From the NCBI GenBank assembly GCA_041879295.1, contig CP047152.1, positions 3,973,501-4,037,500 on the forward strand: DNA of 64,000 nucleotides. Reading direction: 5' to 3'. Source of the DNA: Pseudomonas putida (GTDB lineage: Bacteria > Pseudomonadota > Gammaproteobacteria > Pseudomonadales > Pseudomonadaceae). The notes under the pieces are model-generated. The model saw only the letters and a program-made list of their open reading frames with translations. It searched no databases and had not been told where the DNA came from. Shown here piece after piece: positions 17,516 through 29,390 of the stretch; positions within the stretch are counted from its first letter, which is position 1; each line of letters starts with the position of its first letter. Both the position numbers and the translations under genes were made by a program.

Positions 17516-18511
17516 CTATACCCACCGCAACCGCCGGAACAGCCACCACTGCCCCACGGCCAACCCCAGCACGACAATGCAGGCGAACAGGAAGCCCAGA
17601 GGGTTTTCCGCCCCGGGGATGCCGCCGACATTGATGCCCAGCAGCCCGGTGACAAAGCTCATGGGCAGGAAGATGCAGGTAATGATGCCAAAGCGGTACA
17701 TGGTGCGGTTCATCCGCTCGCTGCGCCGCCGGTCCTCGCTTTCCAGCACCAGCGCAGCGCGTTCGCGGGCCAGTTCCAGCTCTTCGAGGTAGCGGATCAG
17801 GCTGTTGTTGAGTTCATTCCAGTAATCGGCGTCGGCATTGGCGAACCAGCTCCATTTACTGCGCGACAACTGCGCGTAGATTTCCCGTTGCGGGGCGAGA
17901 AAGCGGCGCAAGCCAGCGGCACGGCGGCGGATCTGCTGCAGGCTGCCCTGCTCCGGGGTATACCGCTCGTCGGATTCGACCTTTTCTTCCTCCAGGTCGA
18001 CCAGCTCGGCCAGGTCGCTGACCAGGCCCTGGACCTTTTCGGTCAGCAGTTCGCCCATCAACAGCAACAGCTCTGAGGCCGATTTCGGTCCCCTGCCCTG
18101 TTCCAGCAGCTGGAGAATTTCATCGCTGGCGCGCAAAGGCCTCAGGCGCAACGAGATAACCCGCTGCGCCTCGGCGAAAATGCGTACCGAAACCATGTCT
18201 TCGGGCTCGGCGCCCGGATTGAGGTTGACCCCCCGCAGGAACAGCAACAGCTGTTCGTCCGCCAAGGGCAGCAGGCGCGGCCGGGTGTTTTCTTCCAGCA
18301 GCAGTTCGCAGGCGAACTCGCTCAGGCCGCTGTCGTGCAACAGCCAGGTACGGGTTTGCGGATGGCTGCGGTCCCAGTGCAGCCACAGGCTTTGCTCCGG
18401 TTGCAGCTGCAGGTCATCCAGTTCGGTACGGGCAATCGAGCGCGCGCCGCCTTTGCCATCGAGCACCAGGGCATGCACTAGCCCCCACTGCGCGTTGTCT
18501 TCCTCTAACAT
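17516..18511 (-). CDS. cmaX: CmaX, CorA/ZntB-like divalent-cation transporter
   Basis: Predicted 331-residue protein of the CorA superfamily: a long cytoplasmic helical domain with a charged coiled region (about 140-265) and two C-terminal TM helices. The pore signature reads GIN (in VTGLLGINVGG) in place of the GMN of Mg2+ channels, as in ZntB-like members, so the transported ion is uncertain. It begins the cmaX-crfX-cmpX-sigX series on this strand. Confidence 0.88.
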   Translation of the reverse strand: MLEEDNAQWGLVHALVLDGKGGARSIARTELDDLQLQPEQSLWLHWDRSHPQTRTWLLHDSGLSEFACELLLEENTRPRLLPLADEQLLLFLRGVNLNPGAEPEDMVSVRIFAEAQRVISLRLRPLRASDEILQLLEQGRGPKSASELLLLMGELLTEKVQGLVSDLAELVDLEEEKVESDERYTPEQGSLQQIRRRAAGLRRFLAPQREIYAQLSRSKWSWFANADADYWNELNNSLIRYLEELELARERAALVLESEDRRRSERMNRTMYRFGIITCIFLPMSFVTGLLGINVGGIPGAENPLGFLFACIVVLGLAVGQWWLFRRLRWV

Positions 18512-18538
18512 CCAAGCTCCATCAGCGCGCGCGGCGCA

Positions 18539-19030
18539 TTACTCCGGCATTTTCAGCGGGCTCGGCGAAACCAGCACGCCATTGTTGTCGGCATATACAT
18601 ACTCGCCCGGGCGGAAGGTTACCCCGGCGAAGGTCACCGCAACGTTGAGATCGCCGATACCGCGCTTGTCAGTCTTCATCGGGTGACTGGCCAGGGCCTG
18701 CACGCCGACATCGGTCTGGATCAACACATCGACATCACGCACACAGCCGTAGATCACCAAGCCTTCCCAACCGTTTTTTGCGGCTTTTTCGGCGAGCATG
18801 TCGCCAAGTAGCGCACGCCGCAGCGACCCCCCGCCATCGACCACCAGTACTTTGCCCTTGCCGTCGAGTTCAACCTGCTCCTTGACCAGCGAATTGTCCT
18901 CGAAACACTTGATGGTGACGATCTGGCCACCGAACGAATCGCGGCCACCGAAATTGCTGAACATCGGCTCCAGCACTTGTACCAGGTCCGGGTAGGCGTC
19001 ACACAGGTCGGGCGTTACGTAATGCTGCAT
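18539..19030 (-). CDS. rraA: Ribonuclease E activity regulator RraA
   Basis: Predicted 163-residue protein of the RraA family, which binds RNase E and damps RNA decay. Motifs include [19 protein letters not shown] at the N-terminus, [16 protein letters not shown] and [15 protein letters not shown]. Some relatives act as HMG/oxaloacetate aldolases, but the overall match is to the RNase E regulator. It lies 27 bp upstream of cmaX on the same strand. Confidence 0.93.
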   Translation of the reverse strand: MQHYVTPDLCDAYPDLVQVLEPMFSNFGGRDSFGGQIVTIKCFEDNSLVKEQVELDGKGKVLVVDGGGSLRRALLGDMLAEKAAKNGWEGLVIYGCVRDVDVLIQTDVGVQALASHPMKTDKRGIGDLNVAVTFAGVTFRPGEYVYADNNGVLVSPSPLKMPE

Positions 19031-19189
19031 GGGAAGCTCCTGTCAGTCACAACGAAAGCGGGTATCGGCCAAGGCTACACCTTGGAGGCTGTCGCAGTCA
19101 TCCGGGACCGGGCAGTCATTTGTATTCATCCTGTCTCGGCCCTTCCACGCGTGACCCGTTCCTGCACAGTAACGCGCCGTTATCCGGTG

Positions 19190-19218
19190 TAGGAGCGGGT
19201 TCACCCGCGAAGAGGCCA
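19190..19218. repeat. P. putida REP element
   Basis: GTAGGAGCGGGTTCACCCGC followed by GAAGAGGCC; the palindrome GCGGGT-TC-ACCCGC forms a hairpin. It sits between rraA and the hydrolase, in intergenic DNA as is typical of REP sequences. Confidence 0.9.
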
Positions 19219-19235
19219 TGACAGGTACAGCAAAC

Positions 19236-20228
19236 TCAGCTGGCAGGCACAGGTTCCGCAACGACAGTGGACGCATGCACCGGCAGCAGCGGATTACGCA
19301 GCCAGCGCTCCACCAGCGGCCACACCTGCACCTGCGCGGCCTTGCTCACCAGCATGTCGACATGCCCGAAGGCCTCGAAGCCTTCCTCACGCCCCAGCCG
19401 CAGGAACTGCTTACGCTCGCCTCCCAACTGCTCAAACAGCTTGCGGCAGGCCCACACTGGGTCCTGGAAGTCCCCAGCGCCGGCCACCGCCAGCAGCGGC
19501 ACATCCACCTCTGCCAGCCCCGCCCACCAATCGTGCTTCTTGTCGCCAAAGCGCCCGAACAGGCCGTGCCAGCGCATGCTCTCCAGGGCCAGGCCTATTG
19601 GCTCGTCTTCAGGCCCACGCTTGAAGCGTGGCCCGGATATCTGCCCCCAACGCTTGAGCACGAGCTTGGCACCCCAAGCCAGCGGTGGCACTTTCAACGG
19701 CCAATAGACACGGCTGATCTGGGTGCCGAACAGCGCCACGCTGGCCACCTGCTCGGCGGCCAGGAAACCACCCCCCAGCGCTGCTACCAGGGTGGTGCCA
19801 CCCAGGGAATGGCCGGCCCAGTGCGGCGCCTGGCCCGACTGCTCGCGCACGAACGCGTTGATCAACGGCAGGTCATCACGGGCGTAGGCGGCAACGCTGT
19901 TGTGCTTCCAGTCCAGGTTACGCGGCGACAGGCCATGGCCACGCATTTCCGGGATCCATACATCGAAACCGGCGCGCGCAAGATAGGCGCCCAGGCCAAC
20001 CCCTTTGGGCGAATACCAGAAGCGCCGATTGGAGAAACTGCCATGCAGGAGAATGACCGGCACGCCTTGGGCCTGGGCCTGATCGGCCAGCCCCAGACGG
20101 GTGATGGCGATCTCGACGCTGGGGTCCGGGCCATTACCGGCCTTGATCCGATACACGTCTTCGCTGAGATCGCCGCGGCGCTCGGCACTGAGCAGGGCCA
20201 CGGGGAATAAAGTGCTGCTGCTTTGCAT
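19236..20228 (-). CDS. Alpha/beta hydrolase (esterase/lipase-like)
   Basis: Predicted 330-residue alpha/beta hydrolase. The nucleophile elbow is GHSLGG (in HWAGHSLGGTTLVAA), the oxyanion region is VILLHGSFSNRRFW, and a late Asp and a His (FGHVDML) complete a plausible triad. There is no signal peptide. It resembles a hydrolase found at this position in P. aeruginosa. The start at 20228 gives MQSSSTLFP; the open frame extends 12 residues further but without a better site. Substrate unknown. Confidence 0.88.
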   Translation of the reverse strand: MQSSSTLFPVALLSAERRGDLSEDVYRIKAGNGPDPSVEIAITRLGLADQAQAQGVPVILLHGSFSNRRFWYSPKGVGLGAYLARAGFDVWIPEMRGHGLSPRNLDWKHNSVAAYARDDLPLINAFVREQSGQAPHWAGHSLGGTTLVAALGGGFLAAEQVASVALFGTQISRVYWPLKVPPLAWGAKLVLKRWGQISGPRFKRGPEDEPIGLALESMRWHGLFGRFGDKKHDWWAGLAEVDVPLLAVAGAGDFQDPVWACRKLFEQLGGERKQFLRLGREEGFEAFGHVDMLVSKAAQVQVWPLVERWLRNPLLPVHASTVVAEPVPAS

Positions 20229-20245
20229 AAGGTTGCTTGGTGCAC

Positions 20246-20316
20246 AAAAAAGGGCGGGATCCATTGCTGGAGCTCGCCCTGGAAAAAACCAGGCAGGAGG
20301 ACGCCAGACGTCCTCC
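20246..20316 (-). terminator. Tandem hairpins after ppsA
   Basis: Read on the minus strand: hairpin GGAGGACG / CGTCCTCC just past the ppsA stop, then a second stem beginning GGGCGAG and ending CCCGCCC followed by six T residues. The second is a good intrinsic terminator and separates ppsA from the downstream hydrolase. Confidence 0.7.
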
Positions 20317-20330
20317 CGCGTTTCACTGCA

Positions 20331-22706
<2,376 letters not shown>

Positions 22707-22897
22707 GGTGATCTCTCCACTAACTGTGTTGGAAAAGCTCAAAAGGCGCCCGCCTGTCTTCTTTGACTTGGCCGGGCGTTTGTGGCCTGTACCTGGAAAA
22801 TAGGCTCTGCAAATGTGGCAGAATGTCGACAGCCGCATTCGGCAAACCGAACTTATCATATCCAAGAATCGTCATCAGCTTAAGGCCCAGATCGCAA

Positions 22898-23716
22898 ATG
22901 AAACGAACCGCGTTCTTCATCTCCGACGGCACGGGTATCACTGCCGAAACCCTGGGCCAGAGTCTGCTCGCGCAATTCGAGAGCATTCCCTTCAACAAAT
23001 TCACCCGTCCTTACATCGATTCGCCGGACAAAGCGCGAGCCATGGTCCAGCAAATCAACGCGGCGGCCGAGCGGGACGGGGTTCGCCCGATCATCTTCGA
23101 TACCATCGTCAACCAGGACATCCGCGAGATCCTGGCGACATCGAATGGCTTCATGATCGACATCTTTTCTTCGTTTTTATCCCCGCTCGAGCAGGAATTG
23201 ATCGCCCATTCGTCGTATTCCGTGGGCAAATCCCACTCGATCGGCGGCAATTCCAACTACATGGAGCGCATCGAGGCGGTGAATTTCGCCCTGGATAACG
23301 ACGATGGTGCACGCACCCACTACTACGACAAAGCCGATCTGATTCTGGTTGGCGTGTCGCGTTGCGGCAAGACCCCAACCTGCCTATACATGGCCATGCA
23401 GTTCGGCATCCGTGCCGCCAACTACCCGCTGACCGAAGACGACATGGAGCGCCTGCAGCTGCCGGCGGTGCTGAAAAAGCACCACAACAAGCTGTTTGGC
23501 CTGACCATCGACCCCGACCGTCTCACCGCCATCCGCCACGAGCGCAAGCCCAACAGCCGCTATTCCAGCTTTGCCCAGTGCGAGTTCGAAGTACGTGAGG
23601 TGGAAAGCCTGTTCCGCAGGGAGAACATCCCCAACATCAATTCCACGCATTTTTCGGTGGAAGAGATTTCGGCGAAGATCCTGGTCGAGAAAGGTGTGGA
23701 GAGACGGTTCAAGTAA
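22898..23716 (+). CDS. ppsR: PEP synthase regulatory protein (bifunctional kinase/pyrophosphorylase, DUF299)
   Basis: Predicted 272-residue regulator that inactivates PpsA by ADP-dependent phosphorylation and reactivates it by phosphate-dependent dephosphorylation. The family N-terminus [18 protein letters not shown] and the P-loop GVSRCGKT (152-159) are present. The ATG at 22898 gives the family length; upstream codons belong to the ppsA/ppsR intergenic region. Divergent pairing with ppsA supports the role. Confidence 0.95.
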   Translation: MKRTAFFISDGTGITAETLGQSLLAQFESIPFNKFTRPYIDSPDKARAMVQQINAAAERDGVRPIIFDTIVNQDIREILATSNGFMIDIFSSFLSPLEQELIAHSSYSVGKSHSIGGNSNYMERIEAVNFALDNDDGARTHYYDKADLILVGVSRCGKTPTCLYMAMQFGIRAANYPLTEDDMERLQLPAVLKKHHNKLFGLTIDPDRLTAIRHERKPNSRYSSFAQCEFEVREVESLFRRENIPNINSTHFSVEEISAKILVEKGVERRFK

Positions 23717-23737
23717 ACCTGTCCGGGCCCGCCCCCT

Positions 23738-23766
23738 GTAGGAGCGGGTTCACCCGCGAAAGGGCC
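23738..23766. repeat. P. putida REP element
   Basis: GTAGGAGCGGGTTCACCCGC followed by GAAAGGGCC, 22 bp after the ppsR stop; same hairpin as the copy near 19.2 kb. Confidence 0.9.
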
Positions 23767-23782
23767 AGCCCAGGCATACAAA

Positions 23783-23815
23783 AAAGCCCCGGCATCACTG
23801 CCGGGGCTTTGTTTT
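23783..23815. terminator. Bidirectional terminator between ppsR and gdhB
   Basis: AAAGCCCCGGCA-TCAC-TGCCGGGGCTTT with an A-tract before and GTTTT after it; it serves both convergent genes. Confidence 0.9.
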
Positions 23816-23830
23816 ACCTGACTACAAGGC

Positions 23831-26800
23831 TCAGGACGGCACCGCCGCCGCCTGCCCGCTCATGGCCAGATCGACCAGCTCGCGGTTGGCCACCGCGTAC
23901 ATCGCATAGTCAATACCCGTGGCATTGCGCAGGTCGTCGAGCATGGCGCGCCAGCGCTCCACCATTCCCCGGTGCTGCTCTGCCCACAGTGCCACGCGGG
24001 CATCCATGTCTTCCGGTGCATCGGCCATCTGCAGGACCGAAATGGTGATCGCCCGCTGCTGCAAGTCGATATCGTCGCGGAATGCCTCGCGGGCCAGCGC
24101 CTGCCAGTTGTTTTCCACCGGCAGGTTGCTGATTTCCTGCAGGTACCAGGTCAGGTCCAGCGCGCTGCCCACGGCGAAGAACGCCTTGGCCACCTGCGCC
24201 GGCTCATGGCCGGTAACGTCGGCCGCTTCAATGATCGGCAGCAGGGTGTACAAGTGGCTGGTACCCGCCACCATACGCGCCAGCAACTCCGGCACACCGG
24301 CCTCGACAAAGCCCTGGTAGCGCACCATCCAGCGTTCGCGGGTGGGGCCTTCGAGCAGTTCATCAAGTTTCAGCCCCAACTGCGCGATCTTCGGCCCGAA
24401 GTGCGCGGTATCACGCCCGGCGTCCTGTTCGTTGCGGCGGCTACGCAGGAACCAGCGGGTGGCACGGCGGCCGAGACGCATCAGCTCGTCCATCAGGGTG
24501 AGCTGGATTTCTGCGGGCACCTGATAGTCCAGCGCCTCGATCTGGCGGAACCAGTGCGGCAGGTGGAAGATGTCGCGCACGATCACATAGGCCCCGGCCA
24601 CGTTGGCCGGGCTCATGCCGGTCGACTCCTTCAGGCGCTGGACGAAGGTGATACCCATGTTGTTGACCAGGTCGTTGGCGATCTGGGTGCTGACAATTTC
24701 CCGTTTCAGGCGGTGGCGACGCATGGCTTCGGCAAACTTGCTGACCAGGGACGGCGGGAAAGCGGTATCCATGTCACGGGTCAGGTAGTCGTCGTCCGGC
24801 ACCAGCGACTTGAGCAGTTGCTCCTTGAGGTCGATCTTGCTGTACGAGATCAGCACCGACAGCTCGGCGCGGGTCAGCCCATGGCCGGCAGCCAGGCGTT
24901 CGGCCAACTGTTCCTCGGACGGCAGGAATTCGATGGCGCGGTCAAGTTTGCCCCGCGCCTCAAGGTCGGCCATCAGGCGCTTGTACTCGGCAATCCGCTC
25001 GCGGGCGCGGCGGGCGGCCAGCGACAGCGCCTGGGTCTGCTTGTAGTTGTTGCCCAGCACCAGCCCGGCCACTTCGTCAGTCATGCTGCCCAGCAGCTGG
25101 TTGCGCTGCTTCTCGGTCATGTCGCCACCCTGCACCACTTCGTTGAGCAGGATCTTGATGTTGACCTCGTGGTCGGAGCAATCCACGCCGCCGGCGTTGT
25201 CGATGAAGTCGGTGTTGGTGGCGCCGCCGTTCAGGCCGAACTCGACGCGGCCGAGCTGGGTCATGCCCAGGTTGCCGCCCTCGCCCACTACCTTGCAGCG
25301 CAGTTCGTTACCGTTGACCCGCAGCGCATCGTTGGCCTTGTCGCCGACATCGGCGTGGCTTTCAGTGCTGGCCTTCACGTAGGTACCGATACCGCCGTTC
25401 CACAGCAAGTCCACCGGGGCCTTGAGCAGCGCGTTAAGCAGCTCGGTCGGGGTCAGTCGGTCGGCTTCGATGGCGAAGCGTTCCTTCATCTGCGCACTGA
25501 TGGCGATGCTCTTGGCACTGCGCGGGAAGATCCCGCCGCCTTCGGACATGATGCTGGTGTCGTAGTCGCTCCAGGCCGAGCGCGGCAGGTCGAACAGGCG
25601 CTTGCGTTCAGCGAAGCTGGAAGCGGGCTCCGGGTTGGGGTCGATGAAGATATGCAGGTGGTTGAACGCTGCCACCAGTTGCAGCTTGTCGGACATCAGC
25701 AGGCCATTGCCGAACACGTCGCCGGCCATATCGCCCACACCAATGACGGTGATCGGGTCTTCCTGCACGTTGATGCCGCGCTCGCGGAAGTGGCGCTGCA
25801 CGCCCACCCAGGCACCGCGCGCGGTAATGCCCATCTTCTTGTGGTCGTAACCGGCCGAGCCGCCGGAAGCAAAAGCATCGCCCAGCCAGAAACCGTAGTC
25901 GATCGCGATGCCGTTGGCGATGTCGGAGAAGGTCGCAGTACCTTTGTCCGCCGCTACCACAAGGTACGGGTCGTCATCATCATGGCGCACCACGTTGGCC
26001 GGCGGTACCACGCCACCGTCCTTGAGGTTGTCGGTGATGTCGAGCAGGCCGGAAATGAAGATGCGGTAGCACGCCACGCCTTCGGCAGCAATCTCGTCAC
26101 GGCTGCCGCCAATCGGCAGACGGCGCGGCAGGAAGCCGCCCTTGGCGCCGACCGGCACGATGACCGAGTTTTTCACTTGCTGGGCTTTGACCAGGCCCAG
26201 CACTTCGGTGCGGAAGTCTTCTTCGCGGTCGGACCAGCGCAAGCCGCCACGGGCGACGTTGCCAAAGCGCAGGTGCACGCCCTCGACGCGTGGCGAATAG
26301 ACGAATATCTCGAACTTTGGCACCGGCTTGGGCAGTTCGGGGATCAGCTTGGGGTTGAACTTGAAGCTGAAGTACGACTTGTTCTGGCCGTTTGCATCGG
26401 GCTGGTAGAAGTTGGTACGCAGGGTGGCCTTGATCAGGTCCAGATAGCGCCGCAGGATGCGGTCTTCGTTGAGCACCTGCACGTCGTCCAGCGCAGCCAG
26501 AATGGCCTGCTCCAGGCGCTGCTGCTTGTCGTCAAGGTCGTCCTGGGTGAGCTTGCGCGCCAGGTAGAAGCGGGTCTTGAACAACCGGGTCAGCTCGCGA
26601 GCGATATCGGTGTGGTTGTTCAGGGTGCTGGCGATGTAACCCAGGTCAAAGCCCAGGCGAATCTGCTTCAGGTAACGGGCGTAAGCGCGCAGCAATGCCA
26701 CGTCGCGCCATGGCAGGCCGGCAGTCAGTACCAGGCGGTTGAAAGCGTCGTTCTCGGCGTCACCACGGACGATGTGGATGAAGGCGTCCTGCAGGGTGTC

Positions 26801-28696
26801 GTTGAGCTGCTGGATGTCCAGGCTCAGGCCTTCGCTGTAGGTGAAGGCGAAGTCGTGGATCCAGTATTCGCGGCCATTGGCATGGCGCAGGCGATACGGG
26901 AACTCGCCGAGCACGCGCAGGCCAAGGTTTTCCAGAATCGGCAGCACATCGGACAGCGCCAGCGGGGTGTCGGCGTGGTAGAGCTTGCAGTGCAGGGTGC
27001 GCTCGCCAACCTGGGTCAACGGCTGATAGAAGCTCATTGCCAGCGGCTTGCTTTCCGACAGGCTCAGCACATGCTGCAGGTCGACTACCGCCGAGTGCGC
27101 GGCGAAGCGCTCGCGGTACCCGGCCGGGAAGCCTTTGGGGAAATCGGCGAGGATGTTGGTGCCCTGGGCTTCGCCGAAGTTCTCCACCACCAGTGCCGAG
27201 TAATCGTCATGCCACGAGCGGCAGGCCTGGATGACTTCGCGCTCCAGTTGCTGCGGGTCGATGTCGATGCGGTTCTTGGGGTCGACCCGCAGAATCAGTT
27301 GCACACGGGCCAGAACCGATTCGGAGAAGAAGGTCCAGAACTCGCAGTCGCTGGCCTTCAGGCGCTCCATCAGCACCTGCTGGATCTTCTGCCGCACTTC
27401 GGTGGAGTAGATTTCCCGCGGGACGTAGGCCAGGCAGTAGCAGAAGCGGCCGTACGGGTCTTTGCGCAGGAACACGCGGATCTTGTTGCGCTCCTGGATT
27501 TGCACGATTGCCATGACCGTGCTGAACAGCTCGTCGATCGGCGTCTGGAACAGGTCGTCACGCGGCAGCACTTCCAGCACCTGGGCCAGTTCCTTGCCCA
27601 GGTGAGCCTTGGGATCGAAGCCCGAACGGCGCTCGACTTCGGCCACCTTCACGCGGATGTACGGAATGGCATGCACGCTTTCGCCATACACCGACGAGGT
27701 GTACAGCCCCATGAAGCGGTGCTCCTTGATGACCTTGCCGTCGGCGTCCAGCTGACGGATCGACACGTAGTCCGGATAGGCCGGGCGGTGCACGCGGCTG
27801 GGCAGCGCGGCCTTGGCGAACGACAGCAGCAGCGGCTCGTTGAGGTAGGCCACAGCGTAGTCTTCGATGCGCAGCTCTTCTGCGGTCAGGCCCACGCGCA
27901 GGCGGCGTGGCAAGCCGAGGAACGACTGCCCGTCGTAAACCATCTGGCCGCCATCGGCGTCGCCCTTGACGGTGAATTCTTCATAGCCCAGGAAGGTGAA
28001 GTGGTTATCCAGCAGCCACTCGAGGAAGGCCTTGACTTCGCTCTTTTCGTTTTGGGCAGGGCCAAAGGCGGTCTGTTCTACCTGCGCCACCACGTCACGC
28101 AGTTTGGCCTTCATCGGTTCGAAGTCGGCCACCACCACCCGTACCTCGGCCAGCACCTGCTCGATTTCGCGGGTCAGCACTGTCAGCTCGGCGGCATTGG
28201 CGCAGCGGTCGATCTCCAGATACATCAGTGACTCGTAGCACACGCCCTCGCCCTGGGTACCCTTGGGCAGCAGTTCCAACAGCTCGCCTTTGGCGCCACG
28301 GCGCACGCTGAGCACGGTGGTTTGCAGGGTGTGGATGCTGTAGCCACGGCGGTTGAGCTCGGTGCGCACCGAATCGACCAGGAACGGCAGGTCGTGGTGC
28401 AGCACTTCGACCACGGTATGGGTCGACTGCCAGCCATTGCGTTCGTAATCAGGGTTGTACACCCGTACTTGCGGATATTCGGGGTCGAAACGCTCGATGA
28501 TGCGCCAGGCTGACAGGGTGCAGCCGGCCAGGTCGGAAAGCCTGCGTTGGGTGAGTTCGTCCAGAGAGATGATGCCGAAGAACTGCTCGGCGAACAGCGC
28601 CACTTGTGGCAGGGACTGCTCGCTGATGTGCTGCGCCAGGGCCGCTTGCAGTTGATGCTGGAAGTCGGCTTTGCTGGCTGCGGTGAAGAACGCCAT
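23831..28696 (-). CDS. gdhB: NAD-specific glutamate dehydrogenase, 180-kDa class
   Basis: Predicted 1621-residue catabolic glutamate dehydrogenase (glutamate to 2-oxoglutarate and ammonium). It has the long N-terminal regulatory region with ACT-like segments typical of the L_180 class, then a catalytic core with HLRFGNVARGGLRWSDREEDF and VIVPVGAKGGF, and an NAD region with GVGDMAGDVFGNG. The start at 28696 gives MAFFTAASKADFQHQL, the family N-terminus; 77 further upstream codons are open but not conserved. The product balances nitrogen release against the assimilation genes elsewhere in the window. The 1419-residue open frame on the opposite strand is a shadow. Confidence 0.95.
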   Translation of the reverse strand: MAFFTAASKADFQHQLQAALAQHISEQSLPQVALFAEQFFGIISLDELTQRRLSDLAGCTLSAWRIIERFDPEYPQVRVYNPDYERNGWQSTHTVVEVLHHDLPFLVDSVRTELNRRGYSIHTLQTTVLSVRRGAKGELLELLPKGTQGEGVCYESLMYLEIDRCANAAELTVLTREIEQVLAEVRVVVADFEPMKAKLRDVVAQVEQTAFGPAQNEKSEVKAFLEWLLDNHFTFLGYEEFTVKGDADGGQMVYDGQSFLGLPRRLRVGLTAEELRIEDYAVAYLNEPLLLSFAKAALPSRVHRPAYPDYVSIRQLDADGKVIKEHRFMGLYTSSVYGESVHAIPYIRVKVAEVERRSGFDPKAHLGKELAQVLEVLPRDDLFQTPIDELFSTVMAIVQIQERNKIRVFLRKDPYGRFCYCLAYVPREIYSTEVRQKIQQVLMERLKASDCEFWTFFSESVLARVQLILRVDPKNRIDIDPQQLEREVIQACRSWHDDYSALVVENFGEAQGTNILADFPKGFPAGYRERFAAHSAVVDLQHVLSLSESKPLAMSFYQPLTQVGERTLHCKLYHADTPLALSDVLPILENLGLRVLGEFPYRLRHANGREYWIHDFAFTYSEGLSLDIQQLNDTLQDAFIHIVRGDAENDAFNRLVLTAGLPWRDVALLRAYARYLKQIRLGFDLGYIASTLNNHTDIARELTRLFKTRFYLARKLTQDDLDDKQQRLEQAILAALDDVQVLNEDRILRRYLDLIKATLRTNFYQPDANGQNKSYFSFKFNPKLIPELPKPVPKFEIFVYSPRVEGVHLRFGNVARGGLRWSDREEDFRTEVLGLVKAQQVKNSVIVPVGAKGGFLPRRLPIGGSRDEIAAEGVACYRIFISGLLDITDNLKDGGVVPPANVVRHDDDDPYLVVAADKGTATFSDIANGIAIDYGFWLGDAFASGGSAGYDHKKMGITARGAWVGVQRHFRERGINVQEDPITVIGVGDMAGDVFGNGLLMSDKLQLVAAFNHLHIFIDPNPEPASSFAERKRLFDLPRSAWSDYDTSIMSEGGGIFPRSAKSIAISAQMKERFAIEADRLTPTELLNALLKAPVDLLWNGGIGTYVKASTESHADVGDKANDALRVNGNELRCKVVGEGGNLGMTQLGRVEFGLNGGATNTDFIDNAGGVDCSDHEVNIKILLNEVVQGGDMTEKQRNQLLGSMTDEVAGLVLGNNYKQTQALSLAARRARERIAEYKRLMADLEARGKLDRAIEFLPSEEQLAERLAAGHGLTRAELSVLISYSKIDLKEQLLKSLVPDDDYLTRDMDTAFPPSLVSKFAEAMRRHRLKREIVSTQIANDLVNNMGITFVQRLKESTGMSPANVAGAYVIVRDIFHLPHWFRQIEALDYQVPAEIQLTLMDELMRLGRRATRWFLRSRRNEQDAGRDTAHFGPKIAQLGLKLDELLEGPTRERWMVRYQGFVEAGVPELLARMVAGTSHLYTLLPIIEAADVTGHEPAQVAKAFFAVGSALDLTWYLQEISNLPVENNWQALAREAFRDDIDLQQRAITISVLQMADAPEDMDARVALWAEQHRGMVERWRAMLDDLRNATGIDYAMYAVANRELVDLAMSGQAAAVPS

Positions 28697-29028
28697 CTGT
28701 GGTACTCCGCTTGGGCTTTGTAATAATTGAAGCGTCGCTGCGTGCGCCGTGTACGGATCAACGATAGCCAACCCGTGGCATGGCGGACGGTAAAAAACCA
28801 GACGTTGAACGTGCGCAGGCACGCCCAGGGCTCGCCGAAGCTTAACGACTGATCGGTCATCTACGCTTGCAGCGCTGCGACAATTTCGGTCAAGGGGGGG
28901 TAACTTTACGTTTATGCCTGTACGCAAGACTGTCAGAATCCCCTTCCGTTTCCTTTGATTCGAGCCTGCTCATGCAAATCAACACCGCCCTGCTGTTCGC
29001 CACCCCTTGCGATGACGAGGAAGACAAC
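28697..29028. other. Divergent control region between gdhB and a small gene
   Basis: About 330 bp with no supported gene. It holds the promoters of both flanking genes. An in-frame ATG at 28972 would lengthen the small downstream protein by 19 residues but lacks a ribosome-binding site. Confidence 0.5.
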
Positions 29029-29325
29029 ATGGCGACCCTGTGTTGCCACAGCGACAAAGGTCAGATGTTCCTGCTTACCCGCTACCCGGACGAGGACACC
29101 GTCGACCTGACCCTGGATGATGAGCCGTCGACGCTGGATGGTCTTAAAGTGACCCTGAGCGCCAAGCGCCTGCTGATTGAAGTGGCGGCCGGTGACCGGG
29201 ACGCGCTGAAGGGGGATGAAGTGCTGGAGATCAACCTGACCAGTGAGTTGAGTGACATGGATGAAGTGAAGGAAACCCTTGAAAACATCCTGGCCGGTAC
29301 TGGAACCTTGGTCTGCGAGCTGTAG
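29029..29325 (+). CDS. Small acidic protein of unknown function
   Basis: Predicted 98-residue acidic protein, MATLCCHSDKGQMFLLTRYP..., ending TLVCEL. It has no signal peptide, TM helix or known motif; two cysteines near the N-terminus and one at the end. The ATG at 29029 is chosen because GAGGAAG lies 7 bases upstream; the earlier ATG at 28972 has none. It is divergent from gdhB. Its TAG stop is supplied by the first bases of a REP element. Function not recognised. Confidence 0.75.
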   Translation: MATLCCHSDKGQMFLLTRYPDEDTVDLTLDDEPSTLDGLKVTLSAKRLLIEVAAGDRDALKGDEVLEINLTSELSDMDEVKETLENILAGTGTLVCEL

Positions 29326-29350
29326 GAGCGGGTTTACCCGCGAAGCAGGC
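29322..29350. repeat. P. putida REP element overlapping a stop codon
   Basis: GTAGGAGCGGGTTTACCCGC followed by GAAGCAGGC. Its TAG is the stop codon of the preceding 98-residue gene. Confidence 0.88.
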
Positions 29351-29390
29351 ACTGCGGGGATGGCATGGAATCTGAGCGCCCCGCAAAGCC

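Noticed and set aside
23972..28231. A 1419-residue open frame antisense to gdhB
   Set aside because: GC-rich Pseudomonas codon use leaves antisense frames open; the translation is Val/Gln/His/Ala-rich with no family features, and gdhB on the other strand is unmistakable.
28972..29028. N-terminal extension of the 98-residue protein from the ATG at 28972
   Set aside because: There is no ribosome site before it, while the ATG at 29029 has GAGGAAG at good spacing.
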